Positions 9,087 to 17,734 of a DNA stretch of 64,000 nucleotides are shown here, piece after piece. The translations under genes and the position numbers were made by a program. The stretch comes from Microbacterium sp. MYb72. Its GTDB lineage: Bacteria > Actinomycetota > Actinomycetes > Actinomycetales > Microbacteriaceae. Positions within the stretch are counted from its first letter, which is position 1. Each line of letters opens with the position of its first letter. The stretch is from contig NZ_PCOT01000022.1 of the NCBI RefSeq assembly GCF_002979415.1, positions 1 to 64,000 of the forward strand, written 5' to 3'. Below the pieces are notes generated by a model, which had not been told where the DNA came from, made no database searches, and worked only from the letters and a program-made list of their open reading frames with translations.

Positions 9087-9127
9087 TGGTTCGCGATGCG
9101 TACTATTATAGTTCGTGACGCGAACCA
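9087..9127. promoter_or_regulatory. probable MarR operator in divergent promoter
   Basis: TGGTTCGCG at 9087-9095 is the exact complement of CGCGAACCA at 9119-9127. Inside lies a compact site GTTCG-N5-CGAAC at 9111-9125, with a degenerate copy starting at 9089. A TATAAT-like -10 for the minus strand lies between them. Two operator copies flanking a -10 box fit repression by the adjacent MarR protein. Confidence 0.6.
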
Positions 9128-9143
9128 ATAAGGAGACACAGCC

Positions 9144-10103
9144 ATGATCCACACCGATGCCGCCGTCGTCACGAGCTTCGACGAGCCACCGCACTTCCTT
9201 CCGTTCGACCTTCCCGAGCCGAAGGACGGCGAGGTCGTCGTCGATGTACTCGCGGCAGGCCTCCACCCGCGCGTGCGCTCCGGTGCGAGCGGAGCGCACT
9301 ACACGAGCACCGGGGCCCTTCCGCTCATCCCCGGCGTCGACGGCGTCGGACGCCGCGCCGACGGCGCGCTCGTCTACTTCGCCGTCGACGACACCCGGCA
9401 CGGCACGATGGCGGCGAAGGCCGTGATCGATCAGCGGCGCACGATCGCCCTGCCCGACGGTGCGGATGCCGTGAGGATCGCCGCGGCGATGAACCCCGCG
9501 ATGTCGTCGTGGGTCGCGCTCCGCCGTCGCGTCGCGTGGACGCCCGGCGCATCGGTGCTCGTGCTCGGGGCCACCGGGAACGCCGGAGCCATGGCGGTGC
9601 AGGTCGCCAAGCTGCTGGGCGCCGGCGAGGTCGTGGCCGCCGGGAGGGATCGGGGTCGGCTCGCGCTGGTGGGCGAGGCCGGCGCCGACCGCACCATCGC
9701 CCTGGACGACGCCTCCGCGGATGCCGAGCTCGCCGACGCGGCCCGCGACGTCGATGTCGTCCTCGACTACCTCTGGGGCGCGCCCACCGAACGTGCGATC
9801 AGGGCGGTGCTGACCGCCAGGACCGACCGGAGCCGGCCGCTCGACTGGGTGGAGATCGGCTCCGTGGCGGGCCCCGACATCGCGCTCCCGTCGGCGGCGC
9901 TGCGCTCGGCGCACCTGCGTCTGATCGGCAGCGGGCAGGGCTCGATCGGGCCGCGCGAGTACCTTGCCGAGCTCCCCTCCCTCGTCGACGCGATCGGGGA
10001 GGGCCGCATCTCCGTGCAGACCCGCACCGCCCGCCTCGCAGACGTCGAGTCGGTCTGGAGCGAGCCCGAGGCGCCCGGCATCCGCACCGTGCTCGTGCCG
10101 TAG
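9144..10103 (+). CDS. quinone oxidoreductase-like alcohol dehydrogenase family protein
   Basis: 319-residue member of the medium-chain dehydrogenase/reductase superfamily. The N-terminal GroES-like part contains IPGVDGVGRR; the Rossmann part has VLGATGNAGAMAVQVAKLLGA for NADPH. Structural zinc cysteines are absent, as in quinone reductases (QOR). It probably reduces quinones or enones in the cytoplasm. AAGGAG lies before the ATG. It is divergent from marR and probably regulated by it. Confidence 0.85.
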   Translation: MIHTDAAVVTSFDEPPHFLPFDLPEPKDGEVVVDVLAAGLHPRVRSGASGAHYTSTGALPLIPGVDGVGRRADGALVYFAVDDTRHGTMAAKAVIDQRRTIALPDGADAVRIAAAMNPAMSSWVALRRRVAWTPGASVLVLGATGNAGAMAVQVAKLLGAGEVVAAGRDRGRLALVGEAGADRTIALDDASADAELADAARDVDVVLDYLWGAPTERAIRAVLTARTDRSRPLDWVEIGSVAGPDIALPSAALRSAHLRLIGSGQGSIGPREYLAELPSLVDAIGEGRISVQTRTARLADVESVWSEPEAPGIRTVLVP

Positions 10104-10134
10104 AGGCGTGATGCCGTGATCGACGTGGCCCGCG

Positions 10135-10169
10135 CCGTCGGGCGCCGCTCCTTCCGGGGCGCCCGACGG
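10135..10169. terminator. strong hairpin after the oxidoreductase gene
   Basis: A 12-bp perfect stem, CCGTCGGGCGCC at 10135-10146 with its complement at 10158-10169, loop of 11 bases, followed by a weak T-containing stretch. It ends 17 bases before the lipoprotein ATG and insulates that gene. Confidence 0.65.
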
Positions 10170-10186
10170 TGTGGTTTCATGAGCGC

Positions 10187-10708
10187 ATGACCGATATCCG
10201 GGGGGACAGGTCGAGGGGTGGCATCGCCCTCCTCGTGTGCGCGATGACTCTGCTGTTCGCGGGATGCGCCACACCCGCGGCGCCGCAGTCGACGACGGCG
10301 ACGCCCACCCCCACGCCGACCGCGGCCTGTCCGCAGATCGAGGGCGTCGAGATGCCCCCGGAGTGCGCCCCCTACGACCCGGAGAAGTCGATGGCGCAGA
10401 ACGACCGCTATCGGGAGCGGATGGACCTCTCCGAGGAGGCCCGCGCGGCGGCCGAAGAGGCCATCGCGGTCGCTCGACCGGCTCTCGAGGAGCTGCGGAC
10501 CTCGGGCGCGCTCTCGACCACCGCGGTGCAGGATGCGCTGGCGGATGCCGGTCTCGCCGGCGCCTACGTGCGCGACGACTACGGCACTCTGCTCTTCGGT
10601 GCGGACGCCCCTGAGGGCGGGTGCGTGTTCGGCTCGGTGACCGCCGACGCCCTGTCGATCGAGGCGGGCGGCTACATCATGGACGGCGGGTGCCTGCCCG
10701 CGCAGTGA
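10187..10708 (+). CDS. small lipoprotein of unknown function
   Basis: 173 residues. The signal peptide carries basic residues, a Leu-rich core and lipobox LLFAGC. A low-complexity Thr/Pro linker follows, then a helical region rich in Ala and Glu (SEEARAAAEEAIAVARPALEELR) and a C-terminal part with two cysteines (GGCVF and GGCLP) that could form a disulfide outside the cell. No family recognised. ATG 10187 is chosen over 10169 because it gives a cleaner signal peptide. Confidence 0.7.
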   Translation: MTDIRGDRSRGGIALLVCAMTLLFAGCATPAAPQSTTATPTPTPTAACPQIEGVEMPPECAPYDPEKSMAQNDRYRERMDLSEEARAAAEEAIAVARPALEELRTSGALSTTAVQDALADAGLAGAYVRDDYGTLLFGADAPEGGCVFGSVTADALSIEAGGYIMDGGCLPAQ

Positions 10709-10755
10709 CGCCCGAGTGCCCGGGAACCGGTCTTCGGGTCGGGTGAGTGCTGCGC

Positions 10756-10977
10756 TCAGGGGCGCACGCGCACCGTGCGTCCCTCGAACGAGACGAGGTC
10801 GCCGTCGTGCAGCTGGCGCCCTCGGCGGCGTTCCTCCTCGCCGTTGACGTTCACGTAGCCGTCGATGATCGCCTCCTTGGCGTCACCGCCGGTGTCGATG
10901 AGACCGGAGTACTTGAGGAACTGTCCGAGACGGATCATCTCGCCGCCGATGGAGATGTCGTCGATCGAGGTGGCCAT
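10756..10977 (-). CDS. S4-domain RNA-binding protein
   Basis: 73 residues that are almost entirely one S4 RNA-binding domain: IRLGQFLKYSGLIDTGGDAKEAI, then VNVNGEEERRRGRQL and a final basic strand. It resembles YbcJ/RqcP-like stand-alone S4 proteins linked to ribosome function; the exact role cannot be assigned. ATG 10977 is preferred over a TTG two codons upstream. Confidence 0.82.
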   Translation of the reverse strand: MATSIDDISIGGEMIRLGQFLKYSGLIDTGGDAKEAIIDGYVNVNGEEERRRGRQLHDGDLVSFEGRTVRVRP

Positions 10978-11000
10978 GAGCAAATGCTAGCCCGGGCGGG

Positions 11001-11207
11001 CTACGGCAGGCGCTCCTCGGCGGGCCCGACCGGCGGGGGAGCCGAGGATGCCGCACGCGCAGCCTCGTCGCGGCGGGCGATCTCCGCGGGGACCGACAAC
11101 GACAGCGGCGCGAAGGGGACGAACGCTCGTTCGAAGGCGCGCGCGAAGAAGGCCCGCACCTCGGCGCGGGGGTTCCACACGCGCGTGGGGATGGTCTCGG
11201 TCTTCAT
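11001..11207 (-). CDS. small conserved hypothetical protein
   Basis: 68 residues starting MKTETIPTRVWNPRAEVRAF, followed by a basic/aromatic helix with alternating Phe and Ala (FFARAFERAFVPF) and an acidic Pro/Ala tail. Its only clear feature is the amphipathic aromatic helix. The frame is open upstream, but the ATG at 11207 gives the natural start. It lies 23 bases from the S4 gene on the same strand, so the two may be co-transcribed. Confidence 0.5.
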   Translation of the reverse strand: MKTETIPTRVWNPRAEVRAFFARAFERAFVPFAPLSLSVPAEIARRDEAARAASSAPPPVGPAEERLP

Positions 11208-11337
11208 GGTTTCAGTCAATCGCACCTCGGCGGGGCGGAACCAGGTTCTGCGAGGGCACCCCTCAGATGCAGGGGTCTCGTCGAGTGGCGCCGTACACGG
11301 AGCGCTCGGCGCGCCGCCCGAGCAATACGATTGAGCG

Positions 11338-12759
11338 GTGACCGACCCGACCACGTCCGCCGAGCGTCTCGTGCGCCGTTTCGCCCGCGAGACCAACCTG
11401 CTCGTCGCCGGTCGCACCTTCGCGGTGGAGGGCGCGGATGCCGTCTCGCACGAGCTCCGCCGCCTGCTGGCCGCTCTGGGTGCTCACCTGGGCTCTGGTG
11501 GCGTGACCTTCGCACCGGGGCAGGATCCCGACATCCTCATCCACGGGACGGCTCTGCCCGCACGGGTGACCGCGGCCGACCGCGTCGACAACGCGGGCGC
11601 GCACATGCCGGTCTCGACACTGGTCGCGGCGCGCCTGCGCGAGGAGGGCGTCGTGCGCGGCATCCGGATCGGCATCGCGATGGTGCTGGAGCCCAAGACC
11701 GCCCAGCTCGCACTGCTGCTGCGCGACGCCGGAGCCGATGTCGTCGTGTACGCCCACCCCGACGAGATCGACGTCGAGGTGGCCGATGTGCTGCGTGCCC
11801 GCGGCATCCCCGTCGACGGAGACCCTGAGCTCTCGGGTGCGGAGGAGCGCGCCGCCGCCGTGGCGTTCCTGCGGCGCGGCTTCGACCTGCTGCTCGACGA
11901 CGGCTCCCACCTGATCCGCCTCGCCCACGAGGAGAGGCTCGCCGCCGGTCTGCGCGGCGCCGCGGAGGAGACCACGAGCGGACTCACCCCGCTGCGGCTG
12001 ATGCAGAGCCGCGGACTGCTCGGCATCCCCGTCATCGCCGTGAACGACGCGGCCATGAAGACGTCGTTCGACAACCGCTACGGCACCGGTCAGTCGTGCG
12101 TGTTCGCGATCGCCGATGTGCTCGACGCTGCGGGCATCGGCGTGCGCGACCAGCTCGCCGTCGTGGTCGGCTACGGCCCGGTGGGCGAGGGGGTCGCCGC
12201 GCACCTGCGCGCGCTCGGCGCCGAGATCGCGGTGGCCGAGACCGACCCCGTGCGGGCGCTGCGGGCGGCGCACGACGGATTCCGCATCGGACCGCTCCGC
12301 GAGCTCGCGCCGGGTGCGCTGGTCGTCTCCGCCACCGGTGCGCCGCACACGGTCGACGCGGAGACGCTCGTCGTCGCGCGGATCGTCGCGGTGGCGGGCG
12401 GAGTGCCGGGCGAGGTCGACGTCGACGCCTCGGCGCTGCGACCGGTCGGCGCGCACCTCGACCGGGCGGGAGACGGCGCCCTCCTGATCGCCCGCGGCGG
12501 CTGCGTGAACCTCGCCGCCGCCGAAGGCAACCCGATCGAGATCATGGACCTCTCCTTCGCGGTGCAGCTCGGGGCCGTCGAGCAGCTGCTCGCACGCGAG
12601 CTCCCCGCCGGACTCCATCCGTTCCCCGCCGAGGCCGATCGCGCCATCGCGCTCGCCGCCGCCGATGCGCGGGGCGACCGTCTCGACGAGCGCAGCGCCG
12701 CCCAGCGCGAGGCGCAGGACGAGTGGCGCTCCCGTCGCTACCTGGGGGTCTCGTCATGA
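11338..12759 (+). CDS. adenosylhomocysteinase-like NAD-binding protein
   Basis: 473-residue divergent relative of S-adenosylhomocysteine hydrolase. The substrate-domain catalytic set is kept: Asp in LLLDDGSHL, Glu in EETTSGL, and Lys, Asp, Asn in MKTSFDNRYG. The NAD domain has VVVGYGPVGEGVAAHLRALGA. It departs from true SAHases in the C-terminal part: GNP replaces the usual GHP after NLAAAE, and the terminal K-P-D-H-Y-R-Y segment that donates Lys/Tyr to the partner subunit's NAD is missing. It may act on another thioether nucleoside (inference). GTG start at 11338. Its stop overlaps the amidohydrolase ATG, making it the first gene of a six-gene operon. Confidence 0.78.
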   Translation: MTDPTTSAERLVRRFARETNLLVAGRTFAVEGADAVSHELRRLLAALGAHLGSGGVTFAPGQDPDILIHGTALPARVTAADRVDNAGAHMPVSTLVAARLREEGVVRGIRIGIAMVLEPKTAQLALLLRDAGADVVVYAHPDEIDVEVADVLRARGIPVDGDPELSGAEERAAAVAFLRRGFDLLLDDGSHLIRLAHEERLAAGLRGAAEETTSGLTPLRLMQSRGLLGIPVIAVNDAAMKTSFDNRYGTGQSCVFAIADVLDAAGIGVRDQLAVVVGYGPVGEGVAAHLRALGAEIAVAETDPVRALRAAHDGFRIGPLRELAPGALVVSATGAPHTVDAETLVVARIVAVAGGVPGEVDVDASALRPVGAHLDRAGDGALLIARGGCVNLAAAEGNPIEIMDLSFAVQLGAVEQLLARELPAGLHPFPAEADRAIALAAADARGDRLDERSAAQREAQDEWRSRRYLGVSS

Positions 12760-14102
12760 TCACCGTCTACTCCGCAGGACTCGTCGTCCCGGTCACGGCG
12801 CCGCCCATCGTCGACGGCGCCGTCGCCGTGCGCGACGGGCGCATCATGCACGTGGGGGAGCGTGCCTGGGTGCTGCGCTCGCTGTCCGAGCGCGGACTCG
12901 CCCACGACGAGGTGCACTGGCCCGGAGTCCTCACCCCTGGACTCGTCAACGCGCACACCCACCTGCAGTACACGGGCATGGCCGTCGTCGGCCGCGGGCA
13001 GTACACCGGATTCGACGACTGGGTGCAGGCGTTCGACCCGGTCTACGAGGCCGGACGGGACTGGGGGGCGGATGCCGCGGCCGGCGCCGAGATGGCGCTC
13101 CGCTCCGGAACCACGGCCGTCGCCGACGTCGTCACCGATCCGTCGGCGGCATCCGCCCTGCACGACGCACGACTGCACGGCATCACCTACTGGGAGGTGA
13201 TGAGCTGGACCAACGCCGACTGGGCCCGCACCGGACGCGCGCAGGTCGAGCAGGCTCTCGACGCCCTGCCCACGCCCCCCGGCACCGGGCTCTCGCCCCA
13301 CGCGCCGTACTCGCTCGACATCGAACCGCTGCTGGAGATCCCCGACATCGTCCGCGAGCGGGGCGGGCGCATCCACATCCACCTCGGCGAGGCCGCCTTC
13401 GAGAGCGAGTTCGCGCACGAGCATCCGCAGGCCTGGCACACGGCAGGGCTCGCGAGCTTCCAGGAACTGCGCGAGGCGGGCTTCGGCACCAGCGCGACCG
13501 AGTTCGTCGACCAGCTCGGGGTGCTCGGGCCCGACTGCCACATCGCGCACGGCGTGTACATGAGCGCCCGCGACCGGGCGATCCTGCGCGAACGTCGAAC
13601 GACCGTGGCGCTGTGTCCGCGGTCGAACGCCGTGATCGGGCTCGAGGAGCCGCCGATCGCCGCGTATCTGCGCGAGGGCAGCCCGATCGCCGTCGGCACG
13701 GACTCGCTGTCGTCGAGCCCGTCGCTCGACGTGCTCGCGGACGTCGCCGAGCTCGCGCGCATCGCCCGCTCGCAGGGCTACACGGACCGCGACCTGCACG
13801 CCCGGCTGCTCGGAGCCGCGACCATCGGCGGAGCCCACTCCATGGGCATCGACGTCGGCCCCGACCGCACCGGCTACCTCGCGGTCGGCGCGCTCGCCGA
13901 CCTCACGTTCTTCGATGTGCCGGCCGGGCCCGATTCGATCCAGGAGCTCGTCGAAGACGGCGCGGGGCGTGCCGCGGCCACCGTCGTCTCGGGGGAGGTC
14001 CGGTGGGCGAGCGACAGCTTCGGCGTCTCGGTCGTTGAGCGAGCGAAGCGAGACGACACGTCCGAGGATCCACGCGAACGCGTCGAAGGAGCCGTCCAGT
14101 GA
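12756..14102 (+). CDS. ATZ/TRZ-type amidohydrolase (nucleoside deaminase-like)
   Basis: 448-residue metal-dependent hydrolase. Metal ligands are visible: HTH at 67-69 (NAHTHLQYTG), His in HIHLGEAAFE, His in HIAHGVY and Asp in VGTDSLSSSPSLD. The family includes MTA/SAH deaminase (MtaD) and aminofutalosine deaminase. Next to an SAHase-like gene, a deaminase of an adenosine thioether is the best guess. The last 25 or so codons after VRWASDS do not look like family sequence and are encoded by an inserted intergenic-type repeat (see 14023-14056). ATGA overlap with the upstream gene, GTGA overlap with the next. Confidence 0.8.
   Translation: MITVYSAGLVVPVTAPPIVDGAVAVRDGRIMHVGERAWVLRSLSERGLAHDEVHWPGVLTPGLVNAHTHLQYTGMAVVGRGQYTGFDDWVQAFDPVYEAGRDWGADAAAGAEMALRSGTTAVADVVTDPSAASALHDARLHGITYWEVMSWTNADWARTGRAQVEQALDALPTPPGTGLSPHAPYSLDIEPLLEIPDIVRERGGRIHIHLGEAAFESEFAHEHPQAWHTAGLASFQELREAGFGTSATEFVDQLGVLGPDCHIAHGVYMSARDRAILRERRTTVALCPRSNAVIGLEEPPIAAYLREGSPIAVGTDSLSSSPSLDVLADVAELARIARSQGYTDRDLHARLLGAATIGGAHSMGIDVGPDRTGYLAVGALADLTFFDVPAGPDSIQELVEDGAGRAAATVVSGEVRWASDSFGVSVVERAKRDDTSEDPRERVEGAVQ
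14023..14056. repeat. REP-like repeat inside the end of the amidohydrolase gene
   Basis: The stretch 14031-14056 (GTCGTTGAGCGAGCGAAG and the following GAGACGA) matches, from memory, a short palindromic repeat found many times between genes in Microbacteriaceae. CGTCTCG at 14023-14029 pairs with CGAGACG at 14049-14055. Here it is translated as part of the C-terminal tail. Confidence 0.6.
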
Positions 14103-14557
14103 TCGCTGACCGACCCGCCACCGCCGAGCGCCTCGACCTCGCCCCGCACCCCGAGGGCGGCTGGTTCCGCCGCACCTGGACGAGCCCGCTCGCCGTCGAG
14201 ACGCCGAACGGCCCGCGCCCGGCCGGCACCTGCATCCACTACCTGCTGCAGCCCCACGAGCGCAGCGAATGGCACGTCGTCACGAGCGACGAGCTGTGGC
14301 TGTGGCACGGACCCGGCCGGCTCGAGCTGAGCCTCGGCGGCGACGGCGAGCAGCCGGGTGCGGCGACCGCGATCGTGCTCAGCGGGACGGATGCCGCGCA
14401 GGTGCTCGTGCCCGCCGGCGTCTGGCAGGCCGCCCGACCTCTCGACGACCAGGAAGTGCTGGTCTCCTGCTTCGTTTCCCCAGGTTTCGACTTCGCCGAT
14501 TGGCGACTCGCCGAGTCCCCTACTCTTAACCAAAACCCGAGCACTCTTCAGGAGTAA
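14099..14557 (+). CDS. DUF985-type cupin protein
   Basis: 152 residues with the DUF985 cupin pattern: LDLAPHPEGGWFRRTW at the start, IHYLLQPHERSEWHVVTSDELWLWHG for the first cupin motif (His and Glu metal ligands) and VLVPAGVWQAARPL for the second. Family members have no settled function; some are thought to be sugar epimerase or isomerase-like. GTG start overlaps the amidohydrolase stop, so it is translated with that enzyme and probably serves the same pathway. Confidence 0.82.
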   Translation: MIADRPATAERLDLAPHPEGGWFRRTWTSPLAVETPNGPRPAGTCIHYLLQPHERSEWHVVTSDELWLWHGPGRLELSLGGDGEQPGAATAIVLSGTDAAQVLVPAGVWQAARPLDDQEVLVSCFVSPGFDFADWRLAESPTLNQNPSTLQE

Positions 14558-14559
14558 AC

Positions 14560-15411
14560 GTGACCGTCTCCCGCACTCTTCGCCGCGCCGCAGCGGCCGC
14601 CATCGCGGTCGCCGCCGCCGTGTCCCTCGCCGCCTGCGCGAGCGGCCCGACCACCTCGCCCACGACCGGCGCCGACGGCGAGCTGCAGACCGTCACCGCC
14701 GGCAAGCTCACCATCGCGACCGGCGAGCCCAACTACGAGCCGTGGTTCGTCGACGACGACCCCTCCAACGGCAAGGGCTTCGAAGGAGCGGTCGCGAACG
14801 CGGTCGCGAAGGAGCTGGGCTTCGACGCCGCCGACATCGTCTGGACCCGCACCGGCTTCGACGCCGCGATCGCCCCCGGCCCGAAGGACTGGGACATCAA
14901 CATCCAGCAGTTCTCGGTCACCGACGAGCGCAAGAAGGCCGTCGACTTCTCGTCGCCGTACTACACGACCACGCAGGCCGTCGTCGCGCTGAACAGCTCG
15001 CCCGCGGCATCCGCCACGACCATCGACGCCCTCAAGAAGGCGAAGGTCGGCGTCGCCGCAGGCACCACCAGCTACACCGTCGCCAAGGCACAGCTCGGCG
15101 AGGCGAACCTCAGCGTCTTCAACACGGTCGACGACGTCGTGCTCGCGCTGCAGGCCGGCCAGATCGACGCCATGATCACCGACCTGCCCGGCGCGTTCTA
15201 CGTCACCGGCGCCGTGGTCGACGACTCCTCCGTCACGGGCCAGTTCGCCAGCTCCGACGGCGGCGACGAGTTCGCCTTCGTGCTGCCGAAGGGGTCGGCC
15301 CTCACCCCCGCCGTCACCAAGGCCGTCGATGCTCTGCGCGCCGACGGCACGCTCGACGAGCTGCAGCAGAAGTGGCTCAGCGACGCGGTCGACGTCCCCG
15401 TCCTGAAGTGA
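14560..15411 (+). CDS. amino-acid-type ABC transporter substrate-binding lipoprotein
   Basis: 283-residue family-3 solute-binding protein. Residues 1-25 are a lipoprotein signal with the acylated Cys in LAACAS. The mature part has GKLTIATGEPNYEPWF and later DWDINIQQFSVTDERKKAVDFSSPYYTT, the usual family-3 hinge and ligand region. The normal Arg-containing binding motif is only partly kept, so the ligand may not be a plain amino acid. GTG start two bases after the cupin stop; GTGA overlap with the permease. Confidence 0.86.
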   Translation: MTVSRTLRRAAAAAIAVAAAVSLAACASGPTTSPTTGADGELQTVTAGKLTIATGEPNYEPWFVDDDPSNGKGFEGAVANAVAKELGFDAADIVWTRTGFDAAIAPGPKDWDINIQQFSVTDERKKAVDFSSPYYTTTQAVVALNSSPAASATTIDALKKAKVGVAAGTTSYTVAKAQLGEANLSVFNTVDDVVLALQAGQIDAMITDLPGAFYVTGAVVDDSSVTGQFASSDGGDEFAFVLPKGSALTPAVTKAVDALRADGTLDELQQKWLSDAVDVPVLK

Positions 15412-16274
15412 CGAACACCTCCGCCGAGACGGCGTGGCAGCCGAGCGAGCTCGAGCTGTCGCGCCGCGCTCTGCGGCGCAGGGCGACGACCCGGTCTGTC
15501 CTGATCGCGTTCGTCAGCAGCGTCGTGCTGATCGGCGTCGTCGCGATCATCGTCGTCAACACCCCGGGGTGGGCGGTCGTCCGGCAGACGTTCTTCGACC
15601 CCGAGATCGCGCTCAAGAGCATCGGGCCGATCTTCCAGGGTCTGCTCACCAACCTCCTCGTGCTCGTCATCGCCGCGGTCGGCGTGGCGATCCTGGGCAC
15701 GCTGCTCGCCACCATGCGCTCGCTCCGAGGTCCGGTGTTCTTCCCGCTGCGCGCGCTCGCCGCAACGTACACCGACTTCTTCCGCGGCGTCCCGCTGCTG
15801 ATCGTGCTCTACCTGATCGGCTACGGCATCCCCGCGCTGATGATCTTCCCGCGCATGCCCCCGGCGTTCTGGGGAACCATCGCGATCATCGTCACGTACT
15901 CGGCCTACGTCTCCGAGGTGCTCCGCGCCGGCATGGAGGCCGTGCACCCCTCGCAGCGCGTGGCCGCGCGCTCCCTCGGGCTCAGCCACGCGCAGACGCT
16001 GCGGATCGTCGTGATCCCGCAGGGCGTGCGCAAGGTCGTGCCCGCTCTCATGAACGACTTCGTGTCGATGCAGAAAGACGTCGGGCTCATCTCGGTGCTC
16101 GGCGTGATCGACGCGGTGCGCGCCGCGCAGCTGCAGGTCGCCGACACCTACAACTACACGCCCTACGTCGTCGCGGGGCTGTTCTTCATCATCCTCAGCT
16201 GGCCGATGATCCGATTCACGGATGCCGTCACGGCGCGGCTCAACAGGCGCGAGCAGGCCGGAGGCGTCGTATGA
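15408..16274 (+). CDS. amino-acid-type ABC transporter permease
   Basis: 288-residue inner-membrane permease of the HisM/GlnP type, with an N-terminal cytoplasmic stretch, a first helix at about 33-55 and four or five more helices. The EAA loop that contacts the ATPase is visible (EAVHPSQRVAARSLGLSHAQTL). DFFRGVPLLI is the typical motif of this permease family. The single permease gene suggests a homodimeric channel. GTG at 15408 overlaps the binding-protein stop; stop overlaps the ATPase ATG. Confidence 0.9.
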   Translation: MTNTSAETAWQPSELELSRRALRRRATTRSVLIAFVSSVVLIGVVAIIVVNTPGWAVVRQTFFDPEIALKSIGPIFQGLLTNLLVLVIAAVGVAILGTLLATMRSLRGPVFFPLRALAATYTDFFRGVPLLIVLYLIGYGIPALMIFPRMPPAFWGTIAIIVTYSAYVSEVLRAGMEAVHPSQRVAARSLGLSHAQTLRIVVIPQGVRKVVPALMNDFVSMQKDVGLISVLGVIDAVRAAQLQVADTYNYTPYVVAGLFFIILSWPMIRFTDAVTARLNRREQAGGVV

Positions 16275-17008
16275 CCGTTCCCGTCATCGAGGCCAGGGGC
16301 GTGCGCAAGCGCTTCGGCGATCACGACGTGCTCCGCGGACTCGACCTCGCCGTCGAGCCGCACGAGGTGGTCGTGCTGATCGGAGCCTCGGGCTCGGGCA
16401 AGTCCACGCTGCTCAAGACGATGAACCTCATCGAGCGGGTCGACGACGGACAGATCTTCCTCAGCGGAGACGACATCACCGATCCGCGGGTGGATGCCGA
16501 CAGGGTGCGCGCGCGCATCGGCGTCGTATTCCAGCACTTCAACCTCTTCCCGCACCTGACCGTGCTCGAGAACATCACCCTCGCGGCGCGCAAGGTGCAC
16601 CGCCGTTCCGCGTCGGAGGCGCGCGCCCGGGGCCGCGAGCTGCTCCAGACCCTCGGCCTCGGCGACAAGGCCGACGAGTACCCCGACCGGCTCTCCGGCG
16701 GTCAGCAGCAGCGCGTCGCCATCGTGCGGGCGATCCTCACCGAGCCGGAGGTGCTGCTGCTCGACGAGATCACCAGCGCGCTCGACCCCATGCTCGTCGG
16801 CGAGGTGCTCGATCTCGTGCGCGAGCTCAAGCGCCGCGGCACCACGATCGTGATGGCCACGCACGAGATGTCGTTCGCCCGAGAGGTCGCCGATCGCGTC
16901 GTCTTCCTGAAGGAGGGCGTGCTGGTCGAGCAGGGTCCGCCCGAGCAGATCTTCGACGCCCCGCAGCATCCGGCGACGGCCGAGTTCCTGGCGCGCGTCC
17001 GGCACTGA
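16271..17008 (+). CDS. amino-acid-type ABC transporter ATP-binding protein
   Basis: 245-residue ATPase of the polar amino acid uptake family (GlnQ/HisP-like). Walker A is GASGSGKST, Q-loop region VVFQHFNLFPHLTV, signature LSGGQQQR, Walker B VLLLDEIT, and H-loop MATHEMSFA. It powers the permease encoded just upstream (ATGA overlap) and is the last gene of the 11338-17008 operon. Near-convergent pnuC ends 12 bases on. Confidence 0.92.
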   Translation: MTVPVIEARGVRKRFGDHDVLRGLDLAVEPHEVVVLIGASGSGKSTLLKTMNLIERVDDGQIFLSGDDITDPRVDADRVRARIGVVFQHFNLFPHLTVLENITLAARKVHRRSASEARARGRELLQTLGLGDKADEYPDRLSGGQQQRVAIVRAILTEPEVLLLDEITSALDPMLVGEVLDLVRELKRRGTTIVMATHEMSFAREVADRVVFLKEGVLVEQGPPEQIFDAPQHPATAEFLARVRH

Positions 17009-17020
17009 GTCCCGTCGTGG

Positions 17021-17734
17021 CTAGGGGGTCTCCTCGGGGCGTTGCACCTGGGGTGCCGGGAGCAGCGTGTCGACCTGGGGTTTGTCGCCCTTCTGCGCCC
17101 GAGCCCAGACCACGAACCCGATCGCGGTGAACACCCCGTAGAACACGTACATGAACCCCGTGGCGTAGAAGCCCGAGCTGAACAGCAGCGGCACGCCGAC
17201 CACGTCGACGGCGATCCAGATGAGCCAGAACTCGGTCCAGCCCCTCGCCATGCCGTACGTCGCCATGAGGGAGCCGACGAAGGTCCAGGCATCCGCCCAC
17301 ACCGGCTCCCACGAGCCCAGAAGCCGGAACAGCGGCGTGAGCGCGACGGTGCCGATCACCATGATGAGCACGATGCCGATGCGCGCGCTCCACGGCGCCC
17401 ACCGCGGCGTCACCTGGCCGCCGTCCGATGAGGCCTGGCGCCAGCGCACCCACCCGTAGATCGCGACCGCGATGAACATCACCTGGCGGCCGGCCTGTCC
17501 GAGCAGGCTCGGCAGCTCGTGCTCCGGGCTCAGGATCGAGCCGAGGAAGACCGTGAGCAGCAGCAGGTTCCCGATGATGCCGACCGGCCAGGCCCACACC
17601 CGGCGCCGCATCCCACCGAGCGCGCTCGCCAGTCCGAAGACGTTGCCGACGACCTCGCGGATCAGGAGCGTCTGCCCGCCGGGGAGCGTCCAGTGCGAGT
17701 TGAAGACCTCGACGAGCCAGGTGAGGAGGTTCAT
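17021..17734 (-). CDS. pnuC: nicotinamide riboside transporter PnuC
   Basis: 237 residues, seven or so membrane helices. The PnuC pattern is present: [12 protein letters not shown] early and [35 protein letters not shown] later, with the Trp/Asn residues that line the substrate path. It would import nicotinamide riboside for NAD synthesis. ATG 17734 overlaps the stop of the upstream acetyltransferase gene (ATGA). No NrtR gene or NAD riboswitch was seen nearby. Confidence 0.88.

Noticed and set aside
12096..12755. Long open frame upstream of, and in frame with, the amidohydrolase
   Set aside because: It is a high-GC shadow of the SAHase-like gene in another frame. The ATG at 12756 overlaps that gene's stop and gives the family N-terminus.
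14560..17008. Riboswitch upstream of the importer
   Set aside because: There is no room: the genes overlap or are a few bases apart.
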